A stretch of DNA of 59,849 nucleotides from an uncultured Eubacteriales bacterium (lineage in GTDB: Bacteria; Bacillota; Clostridia; Oscillospirales; Acutalibacteraceae). A program made the translations under genes and the position numbers. The stretch's first letter is position 1, and every line of letters begins with the position of its first letter. Shown in pieces: positions 9,760 to 19,042 of the stretch. Below the pieces are notes generated by a model. The model ran no database searches and had not been told where the DNA came from. It saw only the letters and a program-made list of their open reading frames with translations. The DNA is taken from positions 1 through 59,849 of the forward strand of contig OMZU01000010.1 in assembly GCA_900315605.1 (NCBI GenBank), written 5' to 3'.

Positions 9760-11133
9760 TCAAGGATCTGTAATTATATATGATACAGAGTATTTTATTT
9801 CGCAGATATTACGTCCCTCTTCGTCTTTTTGATCGGTAATATCTACATAATAGGTCTTGTATTCATATTGACCGAATCTTACAGGATCACGTTCAGGCAC
9901 CTGAGACGGATCAACAGGAGTGGAGTATTCGCCGTTTCCGTTACTGAAAATCAATTTCACGGCATTTTTCGGAATATCAGTATAATGATGATTTTTATTA
10001 TAAGTCTCCGTTTTGGTCAACAAATACCCGGGGGAATCGCCGCAAATCGGATTGTCATCGGCGTCTAACGCATAAAGATAAATCTTGTCCCAGCCGCAAT
10101 TGTTATTTATACAGAAATAATCATGCACACCGTAGTTTTCTGCTCTGCGGTATTCCCGTCCGGTTCTTTCGCTTCCGCTCAGCGAGGCAAGATAATACTG
10201 TATTGCCGTAGCGTCCGAGATCGTAACAGCTCCGTCGCCGTCGGTGTCGGCAACCCCGGAATTCAGCGTTGACATAGGCTCTCTCAAAGCAGCGAGCACG
10301 CTCTGGATTTTGGTGACGTCATTAATGCTGATTTCGGAGTCCAGATCTGCGTCGCCGTATTGGTATTTTGTAAACCACGCGTTGTTAATATTATACAGAT
10401 AATTGCCAACGATCGCCTCATAAAAACCTCCGTTATCTATATCTTCAAGAAGAGTGTAATCGAATCTTTGATAGCTATACCATGCACTTGCTCCAAGAGA
10501 TTCGCTTCCGTTGGTTATGATAAAGCTCCTGAAATCTGCCGGGAGAGTCAGCATATAATACCTGCTGTCGTCGGTATATCTGTATGTTTGATACGAGGTG
10601 ATATCAAGGGGTGAATCAAAAAGGGGATTGCGATCCTTATCCTTAGGAGTAATAAACGTTTAATCCCATCCGTCATGCTTTTTGAGCCATATGGTTTTCC
10701 CCTCGCCGTAATCCTCATCAAGCATACACTCGCAATATTCTTGTCCGTCTTTTTGAGAAAGGATTTTGAACAATCCGTTTTTGAAATCAGTGATAACATC
10801 TGTTCGGTTGGAACCGCCGTCGTTGAAATAGATCTCGGTCACTTCCTCGGGGATCACCGCAATGTAAACTTTTCTTCCGATTCGATCAAAGAACATTTCC
10901 TTGACCTCTATTCCGGGAAAAACTCCCGACAATTCATCTCCGTCGGCGTTGACGGCGTGCATATAGATTTTGCTCCAGCCCGCGCTGTTAAGAAGCTGCA
11001 TGGTCGTATAGCCGCCTATATAATTTGCTTTGGTGGTTTGCGTCGCAGAAACCGGGAATGCAAAGCTTGATACAGCCAAGATCAGAACCAAGAGCAGAGC
11101 TGTGATTTTTTTGAAATGCTTTCGAGTTTTTAT
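9760..11133 (-). pseudogene. Dockerin/CBM26-like secreted protein, broken
   Basis: Reading from 11133 gives 457 codons, nearly the length of the intact paralogue at 12269-13651 (460). Order: signal peptide (KKITALLLVLILAVSSFAFP), CBM26-like module (GWSKIYMHAVNADG, GVFPG), a middle region, type I dockerin (GDADLDSEISINDVTKI and DTDGDGAVTISDATAI), second CBM-like module (CGWDKIYLYALDADDNP). Two lesions are visible. The codon 7 nt after a perfect AAAGGAGG site is ATA (11131-11133) where ATG is expected. An in-frame TAA at 10660-10662 interrupts the ORF where the paralogue has Lys (D-stop-TF against GKKTLF). The frame is otherwise open across both, and the promoter is intact, so inactivation is recent or one of the lesions is an assembly error. 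Confidence 0.85.
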
Positions 11134-11210
11134 GGTTTTGCCTCCTTTGAAATAATTATTATATTTAACAAGCCTATCCGAACGGCTTGTTAACTATTCT
11201 TATATGAAAT

Positions 11211-11239
11211 ATTATAACATATTGTAAAAATATTTTCAA
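11211..11239 (-). promoter_or_regulatory. Promoter of the broken dockerin gene
   Basis: Minus strand TTGAAA (11234-11239), 17 bp, TATAAT (11211-11216). A leader hairpin, AACAAGCC with GGCTTGTT, follows at 11168-11190. Confidence 0.65.
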
Positions 11240-11295
11240 CATAATTCGCGAAATAGCATTAATATTCATATAATTTGTGTTATTATATGTAAAAG

Positions 11296-11331
11296 TACCG
11301 GCGGGCACTCTTGTCCGCCTATCCGAACTGT
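11296..11331 (+). repeat. Solo copy of the first hairpin of the 99-bp repeat
   Basis: CCGGCGGGCACTCTTGTCCGCCTATCC closely resembles the start of each unit of the tandem array at 33258-33740 (CCGGTGGGCACTTTCGCCCGCCTATCC). It lies just upstream of the alpha/beta hydrolase gene. Confidence 0.6.
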
Positions 11332-11398
11332 AAATTTCATTCCGCCTGAGGAACATTGTTTGATCGCACAAAAGCTTTGAAATAAGGGTAACGGTCTT

Positions 11399-12145
11399 AT
11401 GAACTACAAAGAATTTGGCAGCAAAGGCTCAAAAACTATTATTTTTCTCCACGGAGGCGGCTTGTCGTGGTGGAATTATCGTGAAGAAGCCGAAATGCTG
11501 AAAAACGAATACCATATAATCGTGCCGATATTAGACGGTCACGCCGGAAGCGACAGGCATTTTTCTACGATTGAAAGCAACGCACAGGATATAGCTTTGT
11601 TCATAAACGAAAATCTGGGCGGCTCTGTTTTTATGCTTTGCGGTCTGTCTCTCGGAGGACAGATTTTGCTGGAAATGCTTTCGCAGCAGGGCGACATTTG
11701 CGACCATGCTATTATAGAAAGCGCGCCGGCTATCCCTTCAAGGCTCACAAACGCATTGATCCGTCCGGTTTTCGGTTGCAGCTATCCGCTGATAAAGCAA
11801 AAATGGTTTGCAAAAATGCAGTTTAGTCAGTTAAAAATAAAATCAGAGCTTTTTGATGATTATTACCGCGACACCTGCGCTGTTCAAAAAAAGGACATGC
11901 TTGCGTTTCTCAAAGCAAACACATCCTATCGGCTCAAGGATTCAATAAAAAACTGCGCTGCCAAGGTCAATGTATTTTACGGAGAAAAGGAAAGCCCTAA
12001 GATAAAAAAATCCGCAAAACTGATCTGCGACGCGATCCCTCTCAGCACCCTGACCGAGCTGCCCGGTATGCACCACGGAGATTTTTCGATAAACCATTCG
12101 CTTGCCTACGTCAGGACGATCAAGGCTGTTAGTCAAAAAATTTAG
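11399..12145 (+). CDS. Alpha/beta hydrolase
   Basis: 248 residues. Oxyanion-hole motif HGGG near residue 19, nucleophile elbow GLSLGG (Ser at about 82) and a C-terminal catalytic-His region GMHHGDF. The acid residue is probably an Asp or Glu near VFYGEKE. No signal peptide, so it is cytoplasmic; the substrate cannot be told. Start ATG 11399 has only a modest AAGGG upstream. It stands alone between two dockerin genes of opposite orientation. A GGCAATACCGC-family hairpin followed by six T ends it at 12144-12186. Confidence 0.8.
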   Translation: MNYKEFGSKGSKTIIFLHGGGLSWWNYREEAEMLKNEYHIIVPILDGHAGSDRHFSTIESNAQDIALFINENLGGSVFMLCGLSLGGQILLEMLSQQGDICDHAIIESAPAIPSRLTNALIRPVFGCSYPLIKQKWFAKMQFSQLKIKSELFDDYYRDTCAVQKKDMLAFLKANTSYRLKDSIKNCAAKVNVFYGEKESPKIKKSAKLICDAIPLSTLTELPGMHHGDFSINHSLAYVRTIKAVSQKI

Positions 12146-12186
12146 GCAATATCGCACACCTTGAATGTACGATATTGCCTTTTTTC
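12144..12186 (+). terminator. Terminator formed by a GGCAATACCGC-family element
   Basis: Arms AGGCAATATCG and CGATATTGCCT pair perfectly and are followed by TTTTTTC. Here a copy of the repeat family serves as the hydrolase terminator. A half copy (AAGGTGTGCGGTGTTGCCT) follows at 12251-12270. The remaining bases before 12269 show nothing else. Confidence 0.75.
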
Positions 12187-12268
12187 TTGGGCAAAGCCCG
12201 GTTTTAATTTAGAGGTGACCTCAACTTACGATTCAAGAGGACGTGCGCCGCAAGGTGTGCGGTGTTGC

Positions 12269-13651
12269 CTATGTAAGCATTAATTCGGTCAGCTTTATTT
12301 CATGAGCCGCATTTCCGTTCTCGTCCTTTTCTCCCGTCAGGAACAGACCGTATTTCGCGATATGGAATTCGTTGACAATGTCATCCGGGATATTCCGAGG
12401 ATTGATTTCGGCTGTTTTTTCGCCCTTTGAGTTGCTGAGAACCATTTTGACCGCTTTTTTTGGTAAATAAATCTCGTATAGTACGCATTCTGAAGACGGA
12501 TATCTATCAACAGCCGCATATCCGGGCGAATTTCCGCACAGCAAATTGCCGTCGGCATCCCACGCGCTGACAAACATTTTATCCCACAGATTTGTATCAT
12601 AAACTTTGATACATTTCATTTCTTCGTTTTCTGCACGGATATAGTTTTCTCCCGTTTGTGCGTATCCGTAAAAATAATCTGCGATGTAATACTGGATAGC
12701 GGTTGCATCGCCGATAGTCAGCCTGCCGTCTCGGGTCACGTCGGAAACCTCTTTGTTGAGCTGAGTCATCGGAGTGCCTATTTCGGCAAGCTCATATTGG
12801 ATCCTGGTAACGTCTCCTATGGTTATTCTTCTGTCAAGGTTTGAGTCGCCGTATTGGAATCTTGTGAAATAACCATCGGTAAGGCAGGTTATGCACAAAT
12901 CGTTTAATTCGTATATTTCATCGCCCATAATTTCATAATATTCAATAACAAATTTATGACTTCCTCTTTTCGAGCTGCATGACGCGGTATAGATATCGCG
13001 GTAATAGCCGGTTCCCACAGTCAATTTTAAGCTTTTGAAATCCTCCGGTACCTGAACCATATAAAAGCTATCATATAAAGATTCTTCAGAAAACCTATAT
13101 TTTGGATATGAAGTGATATCGATTCCCGGCTCGTCATAATAAGGTTGGTCGTTTATGTTTTTCGGGTAAAAAAGCGTTTTTTTCCCGAATTCATCTGCGA
13201 TCCAGATTACATTATCTTCGCCGTAATCCTCTTCAAGCGTGTATTTATACTGCTGCTGCGAGTTTTGCTCTTCGGTGATCCTGTACAGACCGTTTGTAAG
13301 ATACCTGATATTTTCGGTGCGTTCTGTGCCGCCGTCGCTGAAAAAGACGCTTTCTATGCCGTCAGGTAAAACAGCAAGAAGGATCTCCCTGTTGTCGCTG
13401 TCGTAGATCTTCTCCTTTAGCTCAACACCGGGAAATCTTCCGCAGACCTCCTCGCCGTTTTCGTCAAGGGCATATATATATGTTTTGTCCCAGCTCAAAT
13501 CGTTGAGCAACAGCATGGTCGTGTAGTCTTGCGGAAGATCATTCGCTCCAACGGACTGTGCAGCCGAGGCTCCGAATGTGAAGCAAGCGACCGCCATGGT
13601 GAGCGTCAGAAGCAGAGCGATGATTTTTTTTAACAATTTTGGTTTTTTCAT
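12269..13651 (-). CDS. Secreted dockerin protein with CBM26-like modules
   Basis: 460 residues. ATG 13649-13651 has GAAAGGAG upstream and gives a good signal peptide (MKKPKLLKKIIALLLTLTMA, cleavage after GASA). About residues 45-140: CBM26-like module (LSWDKTYIYALDENGEE, GRFPGVE, VFFSDGG). About 275-335: type I dockerin with two Ca-binding repeats, GDSNLDRRITIGDVTRIQYE and RDGRLTIGDATAIQYYI. About 355-445: a second CBM-like module (NLWDKMFVSAWDADGNLLCG, NSPGYA). The dockerin should plug it into a cohesin scaffold, and the modules suggest binding of starch-like glucans; no catalytic domain is apparent. It is a paralogue of the pseudogene at 9760-11133, probably by local duplication. Confidence 0.8.
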   Translation of the reverse strand: MKKPKLLKKIIALLLTLTMAVACFTFGASAAQSVGANDLPQDYTTMLLLNDLSWDKTYIYALDENGEEVCGRFPGVELKEKIYDSDNREILLAVLPDGIESVFFSDGGTERTENIRYLTNGLYRITEEQNSQQQYKYTLEEDYGEDNVIWIADEFGKKTLFYPKNINDQPYYDEPGIDITSYPKYRFSEESLYDSFYMVQVPEDFKSLKLTVGTGYYRDIYTASCSSKRGSHKFVIEYYEIMGDEIYELNDLCITCLTDGYFTRFQYGDSNLDRRITIGDVTRIQYELAEIGTPMTQLNKEVSDVTRDGRLTIGDATAIQYYIADYFYGYAQTGENYIRAENEEMKCIKVYDTNLWDKMFVSAWDADGNLLCGNSPGYAAVDRYPSSECVLYEIYLPKKAVKMVLSNSKGEKTAEINPRNIPDDIVNEFHIAKYGLFLTGEKDENGNAAHEIKLTELMLT

Positions 13652-13695
13652 GTTTTTCTCCTTTCGAATCATTAAAAATACATTTTAATAGCTCT

Positions 13696-13724
13696 ATTAT
13701 AACACAATTATGCTAAATATACAA
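13696..13724 (-). promoter_or_regulatory. Probable promoter of the dockerin gene
   Basis: Minus strand TTGTAT (13719-13724), 17 bp, TATAAT (13696-13701), 45 bp upstream of the start codon. Confidence 0.45.
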
Positions 13725-13806
13725 TAATTTCAAACAGAAAACGGATAAAACATTAAAAATATGTGCCATTTTATACTTATACTATATAAGATGTAAAATA
13801 TTGCGA

Positions 13807-13835
13807 TTGACATTGATTAGCAAATGTAATATAAT
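13807..13835 (+). promoter_or_regulatory. Consensus promoter of capD-glmS
   Basis: TTGACA (13807-13812), 17 bp, TATAAT (13830-13835), a full sigma-A consensus about 90 bp upstream of the CapD-like gene. Strong constitutive expression is expected. Confidence 0.75.
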
Positions 13836-13924
13836 GTATACTGGTTTTATATGAACTGGATTAAAATTGCTAATCAGTATTATTTTTTTCGTACACAAAA
13901 TCGGTCAGTGAGGGGTTATTGCCG

Positions 13925-15793
13925 ATGAAAAATTTTAACTACCGCAAGCTTGTTTTGATGCTTGCCGACATTTTTATAATAGTAGTAAGCGCGATTCTTT
14001 TGAACTTTATTTTATCAGTCACCAAGGTTATAGGTCCGGAATCCAACCGGTATCTGCTTTCGTATATCGTTATTTACCTTGTGACCTGCGTAATGATGAT
14101 GCTCGCCTTTGGCTCGTACTCGCGAATGTGGCGGTACTTTAACGTCAACGATTACATATTAACGATACTGGCTATGACGCTGGGCTTCGCGACCGGCTAT
14201 GCTATTTTGAAGATCCTCGGAGTTCCCACAAGGCTTGTTTTCACCGGACTGTATTATATTTGTGCCACCTTAGGCGTGGTGCTGTTTAGATTTTTCTTTA
14301 AGCAAACCTTTTTGGTTATCGCCAAGGCGACGGTGAGCGAAAATTATGACCGCACCCTGATCGTCGGCGCAGGTCAGGCAGGCAGAATGATACTCAAGGA
14401 GATTGAGAACGCAAGATTTGACCCCAACAATCCCTCAAGCAATATCCTTCCGATTTGCTTTGTTGACGACGACCAAACAAAGCTTCACAATGTTATCAAA
14501 GGCGTTGAAATCATCGGCGTGACCGCTGATATCCCCAAAATTTGCAAGGAGCAGGGAATCGATTCCATAATCGTTGCCGTTCCGTCCTGCGAGGAAGAAG
14601 AAAAACGTAAGATCCTTGAATACTGCTCAGCAACAGACTGCAAGATCAAGATAGTTCCCTATCTCGGCGAGCTTCTCTTTGACGAAAAGCACACCCAGCT
14701 TATCACCCAGGCTCAGGAAATCAAAATCGAGGATCTGCTCGGCAGAAAGCCGATACAGTTCAACAGCAAACAGATCCAAAAATTTATCAAGGACAAGGTT
14801 TGTATGGTCACAGGCGGCGGCGGCTCTATCGGAAGCGAGCTTGTGCGCCAGATCGCCAAATATGAACCTAAACAGATCATTATTGTTGATATCTACGAGA
14901 ACAACGCATATGATATACAGCAGGAGCTTTTGCTCACATACGGCTCCGAGCTGAATCTTGTCACCCTCATTTCTTCCGTCAGAGATTACGACAAGATGGA
15001 TAAGATATTTAACGAATTTCGTCCGCAGATCGTTTTTCATGCCGCAGCTCACAAGCATGTTCCGCTTATGGAAACTGTGCCTGAGGAGGCGGTCAAGAAC
15101 AACGTGTTCGGAACTTTGAACGTTGCCACGCTTTCGGAAAAATACGGCGTTGACAAGTTTGTTATGATATCCACCGACAAGGCGGTGAATCCCACAAATG
15201 TTATGGGCGCAACAAAACGCGCCTGCGAGATGATTATTCAAAACAAAGCGCAGAACAGCTCTCACACCGAGTTTGTCACCACTCGCTTTGGAAACGTGCT
15301 CGGCTCAAACGGCTCGGTTATCCCGCTGTTCAGACGTCAGATCGAAAGCGGCTCGCCGGTTACCGTTACCCATCCGGACATTATCAGATACTTTATGACG
15401 ATACCCGAGGCGGTTTCGCTGGTGCTCGAAGCCGGCGCAATGGCAAAGGGCGGCGAGATATTTGTGCTTGACATGGGCGCGCCCGTCAAGATCACAACGC
15501 TTGCCGAGAACCTTATTAGAATGTATGGAAAAGTCCCCTACAAGGACGTTGAGATAAAGTTTACGGGACTTCGCCCGGGCGAAAAGCTCTTTGAAGAGCT
15601 GCTCATGGACGAGGAAGGACTCAAATCTACCGCAAACAAAAAGATCTTTATCGGCAACCAAATCCAGGTGAATACCGACGAGCTCAACGGCTCACTCGGC
15701 AAGCTGAAGGACGCCGCAGAAGAAAACGACAGCGACAAAACTGTGGAAGTTCTCTGCGAGCTGGTGCCGACCTTTAACCATAATACTAATTGA
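13925..15793 (+). CDS. Membrane nucleotide-sugar 4,6-dehydratase (CapD/PglF-like)
   Basis: 622 residues. Four N-terminal membrane helices (about 1-130), a first Rossmann region (LIVGAGQAGRMILKEI, about 140), and a C-terminal extended SDR domain: VTGGGGSIGSELVRQI for cofactor, AAHKHVPLME, and STDKAVNPTNVMGATKRACE with the catalytic Lys and the family's Met in place of Tyr. Such enzymes act on UDP-GlcNAc to start synthesis of modified sugars for capsule or protein glycosylation at the inner membrane face. ATG 13925 fits the AGGGG site better than the in-frame TTG at 13919. It lies 30 bp before glmS, which feeds the same UDP-GlcNAc pool. Confidence 0.9.
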   Translation: MKNFNYRKLVLMLADIFIIVVSAILLNFILSVTKVIGPESNRYLLSYIVIYLVTCVMMMLAFGSYSRMWRYFNVNDYILTILAMTLGFATGYAILKILGVPTRLVFTGLYYICATLGVVLFRFFFKQTFLVIAKATVSENYDRTLIVGAGQAGRMILKEIENARFDPNNPSSNILPICFVDDDQTKLHNVIKGVEIIGVTADIPKICKEQGIDSIIVAVPSCEEEEKRKILEYCSATDCKIKIVPYLGELLFDEKHTQLITQAQEIKIEDLLGRKPIQFNSKQIQKFIKDKVCMVTGGGGSIGSELVRQIAKYEPKQIIIVDIYENNAYDIQQELLLTYGSELNLVTLISSVRDYDKMDKIFNEFRPQIVFHAAAHKHVPLMETVPEEAVKNNVFGTLNVATLSEKYGVDKFVMISTDKAVNPTNVMGATKRACEMIIQNKAQNSSHTEFVTTRFGNVLGSNGSVIPLFRRQIESGSPVTVTHPDIIRYFMTIPEAVSLVLEAGAMAKGGEIFVLDMGAPVKITTLAENLIRMYGKVPYKDVEIKFTGLRPGEKLFEELLMDEEGLKSTANKKIFIGNQIQVNTDELNGSLGKLKDAAEENDSDKTVEVLCELVPTFNHNTN

Positions 15794-15823
15794 TTTACAG
15801 ATTTATAAAGGAGTAAAAGCAGA

Positions 15824-17653
15824 ATGTGTGGAATAGTAGGATATGTTGGTGCAAAGGACTGCAGCGAGGTCTTGGTAAACGCACTGACAAAGCTTGAATA
15901 CAGAGGCTACGATTCGGCAGGAATCGCGGTTTTTGACGACGGTGAGATCAGGACCGTAAAAACCAAGGGAAAGCTTGATGATTTGAGAGAAAAGCTCAAA
16001 GAAGTCGGAAAGCCGAGCGGACATGTTGGAATCGGTCACACACGCTGGGCTACCCACGGAGAGCCGTCGGACATCAACTCTCACCCACACAGCGGCGCGA
16101 GAGTTACGATAGTTCACAACGGAATCATCGAGAACTACATAGAATTAAAGGAATTTTTGATCTCAAAGGGCAGAGTTTTCCTCAGCGAGACCGACACCGA
16201 GGTCGTGGCGCAGCTTCTTGACTACGAATACGACGGAAAGCCGCTGGAGACCATCGACAAGGTCATGGCTGAGCTAAAGGGCTCGTTTGCTCTGGGAATC
16301 ATGTTCAAGGACTTCCCCGACAGGGTGTTTGCCGTGAGAAGAGAAAGTCCGCTGATCGTCGGCGTTGCCGAGGGCGAGTGCTTTATCGCCTCCGACGTTC
16401 CTGCGATTTTGCAGTATACGCGCGACTATTATTTGCTTGAGCACGACGAGATCGCAACACTTACCAAGGACGGCGTAAGCTTTGTTGACGAGCGTTTGCA
16501 GCCTATTCAAAAGGAGCTCAAAACCGCCGACTGGGATATGGAGGCTGCCGAAAAGGGCGGCTATCCGCACTTTATGATAAAGGAGATCCACGAGCAGCCC
16601 GAGGCTATCAGGACAACTATCCTTCCGAGAATCAAGGACGGACTTCCCTGTCTTGACGAATGCGGTATCACGCTTGACGGTCTCAAGGAAATTAAAAACA
16701 TCACGATCGTTGCCTGCGGAACCGCAATGCACGCCGGCATGGTCGGAAAATATGTTATCGAAGATCTGGCGAGAGTTCCGGTAAATGTTGACATCGCCTC
16801 GGAATTTCGCTACAGAAACCCGATCGTGGGCAGAGATGATCTTGTAATCATCATCTCTCAGTCGGGCGAAACCGCCGACAGCCTTGCCGCACTCAGACTT
16901 GCCAAGAGCAAGGGCGCGACTACCCTTGCGATCGTAAACGCAAAGGGCAGCTCGATCGCGCGCGAGGCGGATATGCTGATCTATACACTCGCGGGTCCCG
17001 AAATCGCGGTCGCATCCACCAAGGCGTATATCACCCAGCTTTCGGTGATGTATCTCTTTGCCTTTGAGCTTGCGCTCGCCAAGGAAACCCTGAGCGTTGC
17101 GGAGTGCAAAAGACTTATCTCGGCATTGCAAAAAATGCCCGACGCTGTTCAGTACGTTATTGAAAACTGTGAAGAAAAATGCAAATATATTGCTACCAAG
17201 CTTGTTTCAGCCGAGAGCCTGCTCTATATCGGCAGAGGTCTTGACTACGCGCTTTCTATGGAAGGCTCGCTCAAGCTCAAGGAGGTAAGCTATATCCACT
17301 CGGAGAGCTACGCAGCCGGCGAGCTCAAGCACGGCACGATCTCGCTTATTAATGATGAAATGCCGGTTATCTCGGTTGCGACCCAGACCGACGTTATTCC
17401 CAAGACGATCAGCAATATCGTTGAGGTAAAGTCAAGAGGCGCGGAGATCATTTTGGTATGCACCGACGCCTGCGCGCGCGGACTGAAGGACGGTATCGCG
17501 GATTATGTGGTAGAGATCCCACATTCCGAGGAGCTTTTGATGCCGATCACCGCAGTAGTGCCGCTCCAAATCTTGGCGTACTACACCGCAATCAACCGCG
17601 GCAACGACCCGGATAAGCCGAGAAACCTTGCAAAGTCCGTTACGGTTGAATAA
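15824..17653 (+). CDS. glmS: Glutamine-fructose-6-phosphate aminotransferase
   Basis: 609 residues, family length. It makes glucosamine-6-phosphate from fructose-6-phosphate and glutamine. N-terminal class II amidotransferase with catalytic Cys2 (MCGIVGYVGA), EYRGYDSAGIA, HTRWATHG and HNGIIENY. Two SIS domains follow: ACGTAMHAG, ISQSGETADSLAALR, and the C-terminal GRGLDYALSMEGSLKLKEVSYIHSE, ending PRNLAKSVTVE. GGAG precedes ATG 15824. The usual glmS ribozyme of Firmicutes cannot fit in the 30-bp gap, so control by that route is absent here; expression probably comes from the promoter at 13807. Confidence 0.97.
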   Translation: MCGIVGYVGAKDCSEVLVNALTKLEYRGYDSAGIAVFDDGEIRTVKTKGKLDDLREKLKEVGKPSGHVGIGHTRWATHGEPSDINSHPHSGARVTIVHNGIIENYIELKEFLISKGRVFLSETDTEVVAQLLDYEYDGKPLETIDKVMAELKGSFALGIMFKDFPDRVFAVRRESPLIVGVAEGECFIASDVPAILQYTRDYYLLEHDEIATLTKDGVSFVDERLQPIQKELKTADWDMEAAEKGGYPHFMIKEIHEQPEAIRTTILPRIKDGLPCLDECGITLDGLKEIKNITIVACGTAMHAGMVGKYVIEDLARVPVNVDIASEFRYRNPIVGRDDLVIIISQSGETADSLAALRLAKSKGATTLAIVNAKGSSIAREADMLIYTLAGPEIAVASTKAYITQLSVMYLFAFELALAKETLSVAECKRLISALQKMPDAVQYVIENCEEKCKYIATKLVSAESLLYIGRGLDYALSMEGSLKLKEVSYIHSESYAAGELKHGTISLINDEMPVISVATQTDVIPKTISNIVEVKSRGAEIILVCTDACARGLKDGIADYVVEIPHSEELLMPITAVVPLQILAYYTAINRGNDPDKPRNLAKSVTVE

Positions 17654-17710
17654 GTGCCGGTGGAATACGCAAATTCCTATAAAATAAAAAACGTTTCCTA
17701 AAAACGTGAT

Positions 17711-17922
17711 TTCCAGATATCGGCATTGCCGGGCAACCGAGACTTAGCTTTCCGCCGATTTTTCTGCTCGACGTAAAAAATTTTCAGATGTCGGCATTGC
17801 CGGGCAACCGAAGCTTAGCTTTCTGCCGATTTTTCTGCTCGACGTAAAAATTTTCCAGATGTCGGCATTGCCGGGCAACCGAAGCTTAGCTTTCCGCCGA
17901 CTTTTCTGCTCGACTTAAAAAC
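17711..17922 (+). repeat. Three tandem 71-bp hairpin repeats
   Basis: Three near-identical units start at about 17711, 17782 and 17853; CGGCATTGCC recurs at 17721, 17792 and 17863. In each, TCGGC pairs with GCCGA and is followed by a TTTTTCTG tract, so each unit looks like an intrinsic terminator. Relatives of the element (AACGT, then GCATTTTCGGGCAACCG) occur near 27838, 45545 and 46111. No gene lies in 17654-17974. Confidence 0.75.
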
Positions 17923-17960
17923 CCCGAAAACCAAAGCTGCGGTTTTCGGGGTTTGTTTTG
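17917..17960. terminator. Strong bidirectional terminator
   Basis: Stem AAAACCCCGAAAACC with GGTTTTCGGGGTTT, flanked by A and T tracts. It separates glmS from the convergent HTH gene. Confidence 0.85.
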
Positions 17961-17974
17961 TTATTTAGTAAGCA

Positions 17975-18187
17975 CTATGCGTCCTCTGCGTATTCGAGCA
18001 AATCGCCCGGCTGACAATCGAGAGCACTGCACAAGGCGGTCAGGGTCGAAAACCTTATTGCGCTTACGTGCCCGTTTTTTAACTTTGAAAGGTTTACGGT
18101 TGTAACTCCGACCTTTTCCGACAACTCATTCAGGCTTATTTTTCGGTCAGCCATCATGCGGTCGAGTCTTACGATTATTTGTCCCAT
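17975..18187 (-). CDS. Small XRE/YozG-type helix-turn-helix regulator
   Basis: 70 residues from ATG 18187. The whole protein is one HTH: MMADRKISLNELSEKVGVTT, then VNLSKLKNGHVSAIRF and ALDCQPGDLLEY. The GAGGCG site 5' of ATG 18187 favours this start over an ORF start at 18214 that would overlap the upstream gene. It lies 10 bp after the DUF2975-like membrane gene. This pairing is common in Firmicutes, where the HTH partner presumably controls the operon; the signal is unknown. Confidence 0.85.
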   Translation of the reverse strand: MGQIIVRLDRMMADRKISLNELSEKVGVTTVNLSKLKNGHVSAIRFSTLTALCSALDCQPGDLLEYAEDA

Positions 18188-18197
18188 AGCCAACGCC

Positions 18198-18887
18198 TCA
18201 CACGGTTTCGTCATGCTCTTTTTGGAGCTGCGCGCCGTAGCGGAAAATCGCGGTCAGCACAAATACGACCACAACAAAGGCGACCGGAAGCATATCTATA
18301 CTTATTGATGTGTCTCCGATAAACGCATAGCTGAAAACATTGCCGATCATGTTTTTTGCGATCATAGATACAGCCAGGGTGGGGATCAGCGCGATCGCAA
18401 AAGTGCGCATTTTTTTGATGATTTCGTCCTCAAAGGGAGTTTCGCACTTTTCAAAGCGTTTCATCAGAGCGCGGAAAAAGTAAAGCGCGACTATCACGGC
18501 GGCTACGGATATTATGGCGCAAATAAATATCATCATAATATCGGAAAGGTCAAAATGACAGTCGCTGAAATCGGCATTGACCAAAAGACTGCCGTTGTCT
18601 GCTTTTACTTTGACCTTGTCGCTGACAAAGCTGCCGAGAGAGAGCTTTCCGTCCCCGATCACAGCCGAAAACTTGCCGTTGTCGATGTCAAAGTAGCTGT
18701 TATTGATTTTTACATCTACCCCGGCGGAAACGTCCACAACTACCGCGTCCTTGGGAAAAGCAGCCGAAAGCACTGTTCCGAGGAGCAAAAAGCCCTCGAT
18801 CACATACAGACAAACGATAAAAACTGTGGTAATGATACGGAACACCTTGCCGAAGGTATTGATTTTGGTTTTAACTGAGTTTTCCAT
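18198..18887 (-). CDS. DUF2975-like membrane protein
   Basis: 229 residues from ATG 18887, which has AAAGGAG upstream; the open frame extends further 5' but reads AT-rich intergenic DNA. Membrane segments: about 15-40 (IITTVFIVCLYVIEGFLLLG), about 115-140 (IMMIFICAIISVAAVIVALYF), about 165-190 and about 200-220. An extracytoplasmic domain lies between the first two. The pairing with a YozG-type HTH and the end ILTAIFRYGAQLQKEHDETV are typical of the DUF2975 family. The function is unknown; membrane-coupled regulation is a guess. Confidence 0.75.
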   Translation of the reverse strand: MENSVKTKINTFGKVFRIITTVFIVCLYVIEGFLLLGTVLSAAFPKDAVVVDVSAGVDVKINNSYFDIDNGKFSAVIGDGKLSLGSFVSDKVKVKADNGSLLVNADFSDCHFDLSDIMMIFICAIISVAAVIVALYFFRALMKRFEKCETPFEDEIIKKMRTFAIALIPTLAVSMIAKNMIGNVFSYAFIGDTSISIDMLPVAFVVVVFVLTAIFRYGAQLQKEHDETV

Positions 18888-19042
18888 AATGATCTCCTTT
18901 GAAAAGATTAAATTTTTAATGTTTTTCGTTAAATTTATAATAATATAAATTATTTCGTTTGTCAATAGTTTTTTTATTTGTTCTACGGAGGTGTTAAACA
19001 GCTTCCTAAAAAAAACGTGCAAGCATATTTGCTCACACGTCC

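Noticed and set aside
15794-15823. glmS ribozyme
   Set aside because: Only 30 bp separate the CapD-like gene from glmS, far too short for the ribozyme.
16274-17131. 285-codon minus-strand ORF inside glmS
   Set aside because: It is antisense to conserved glmS sequence, with no ribosome site and no recognisable protein features.
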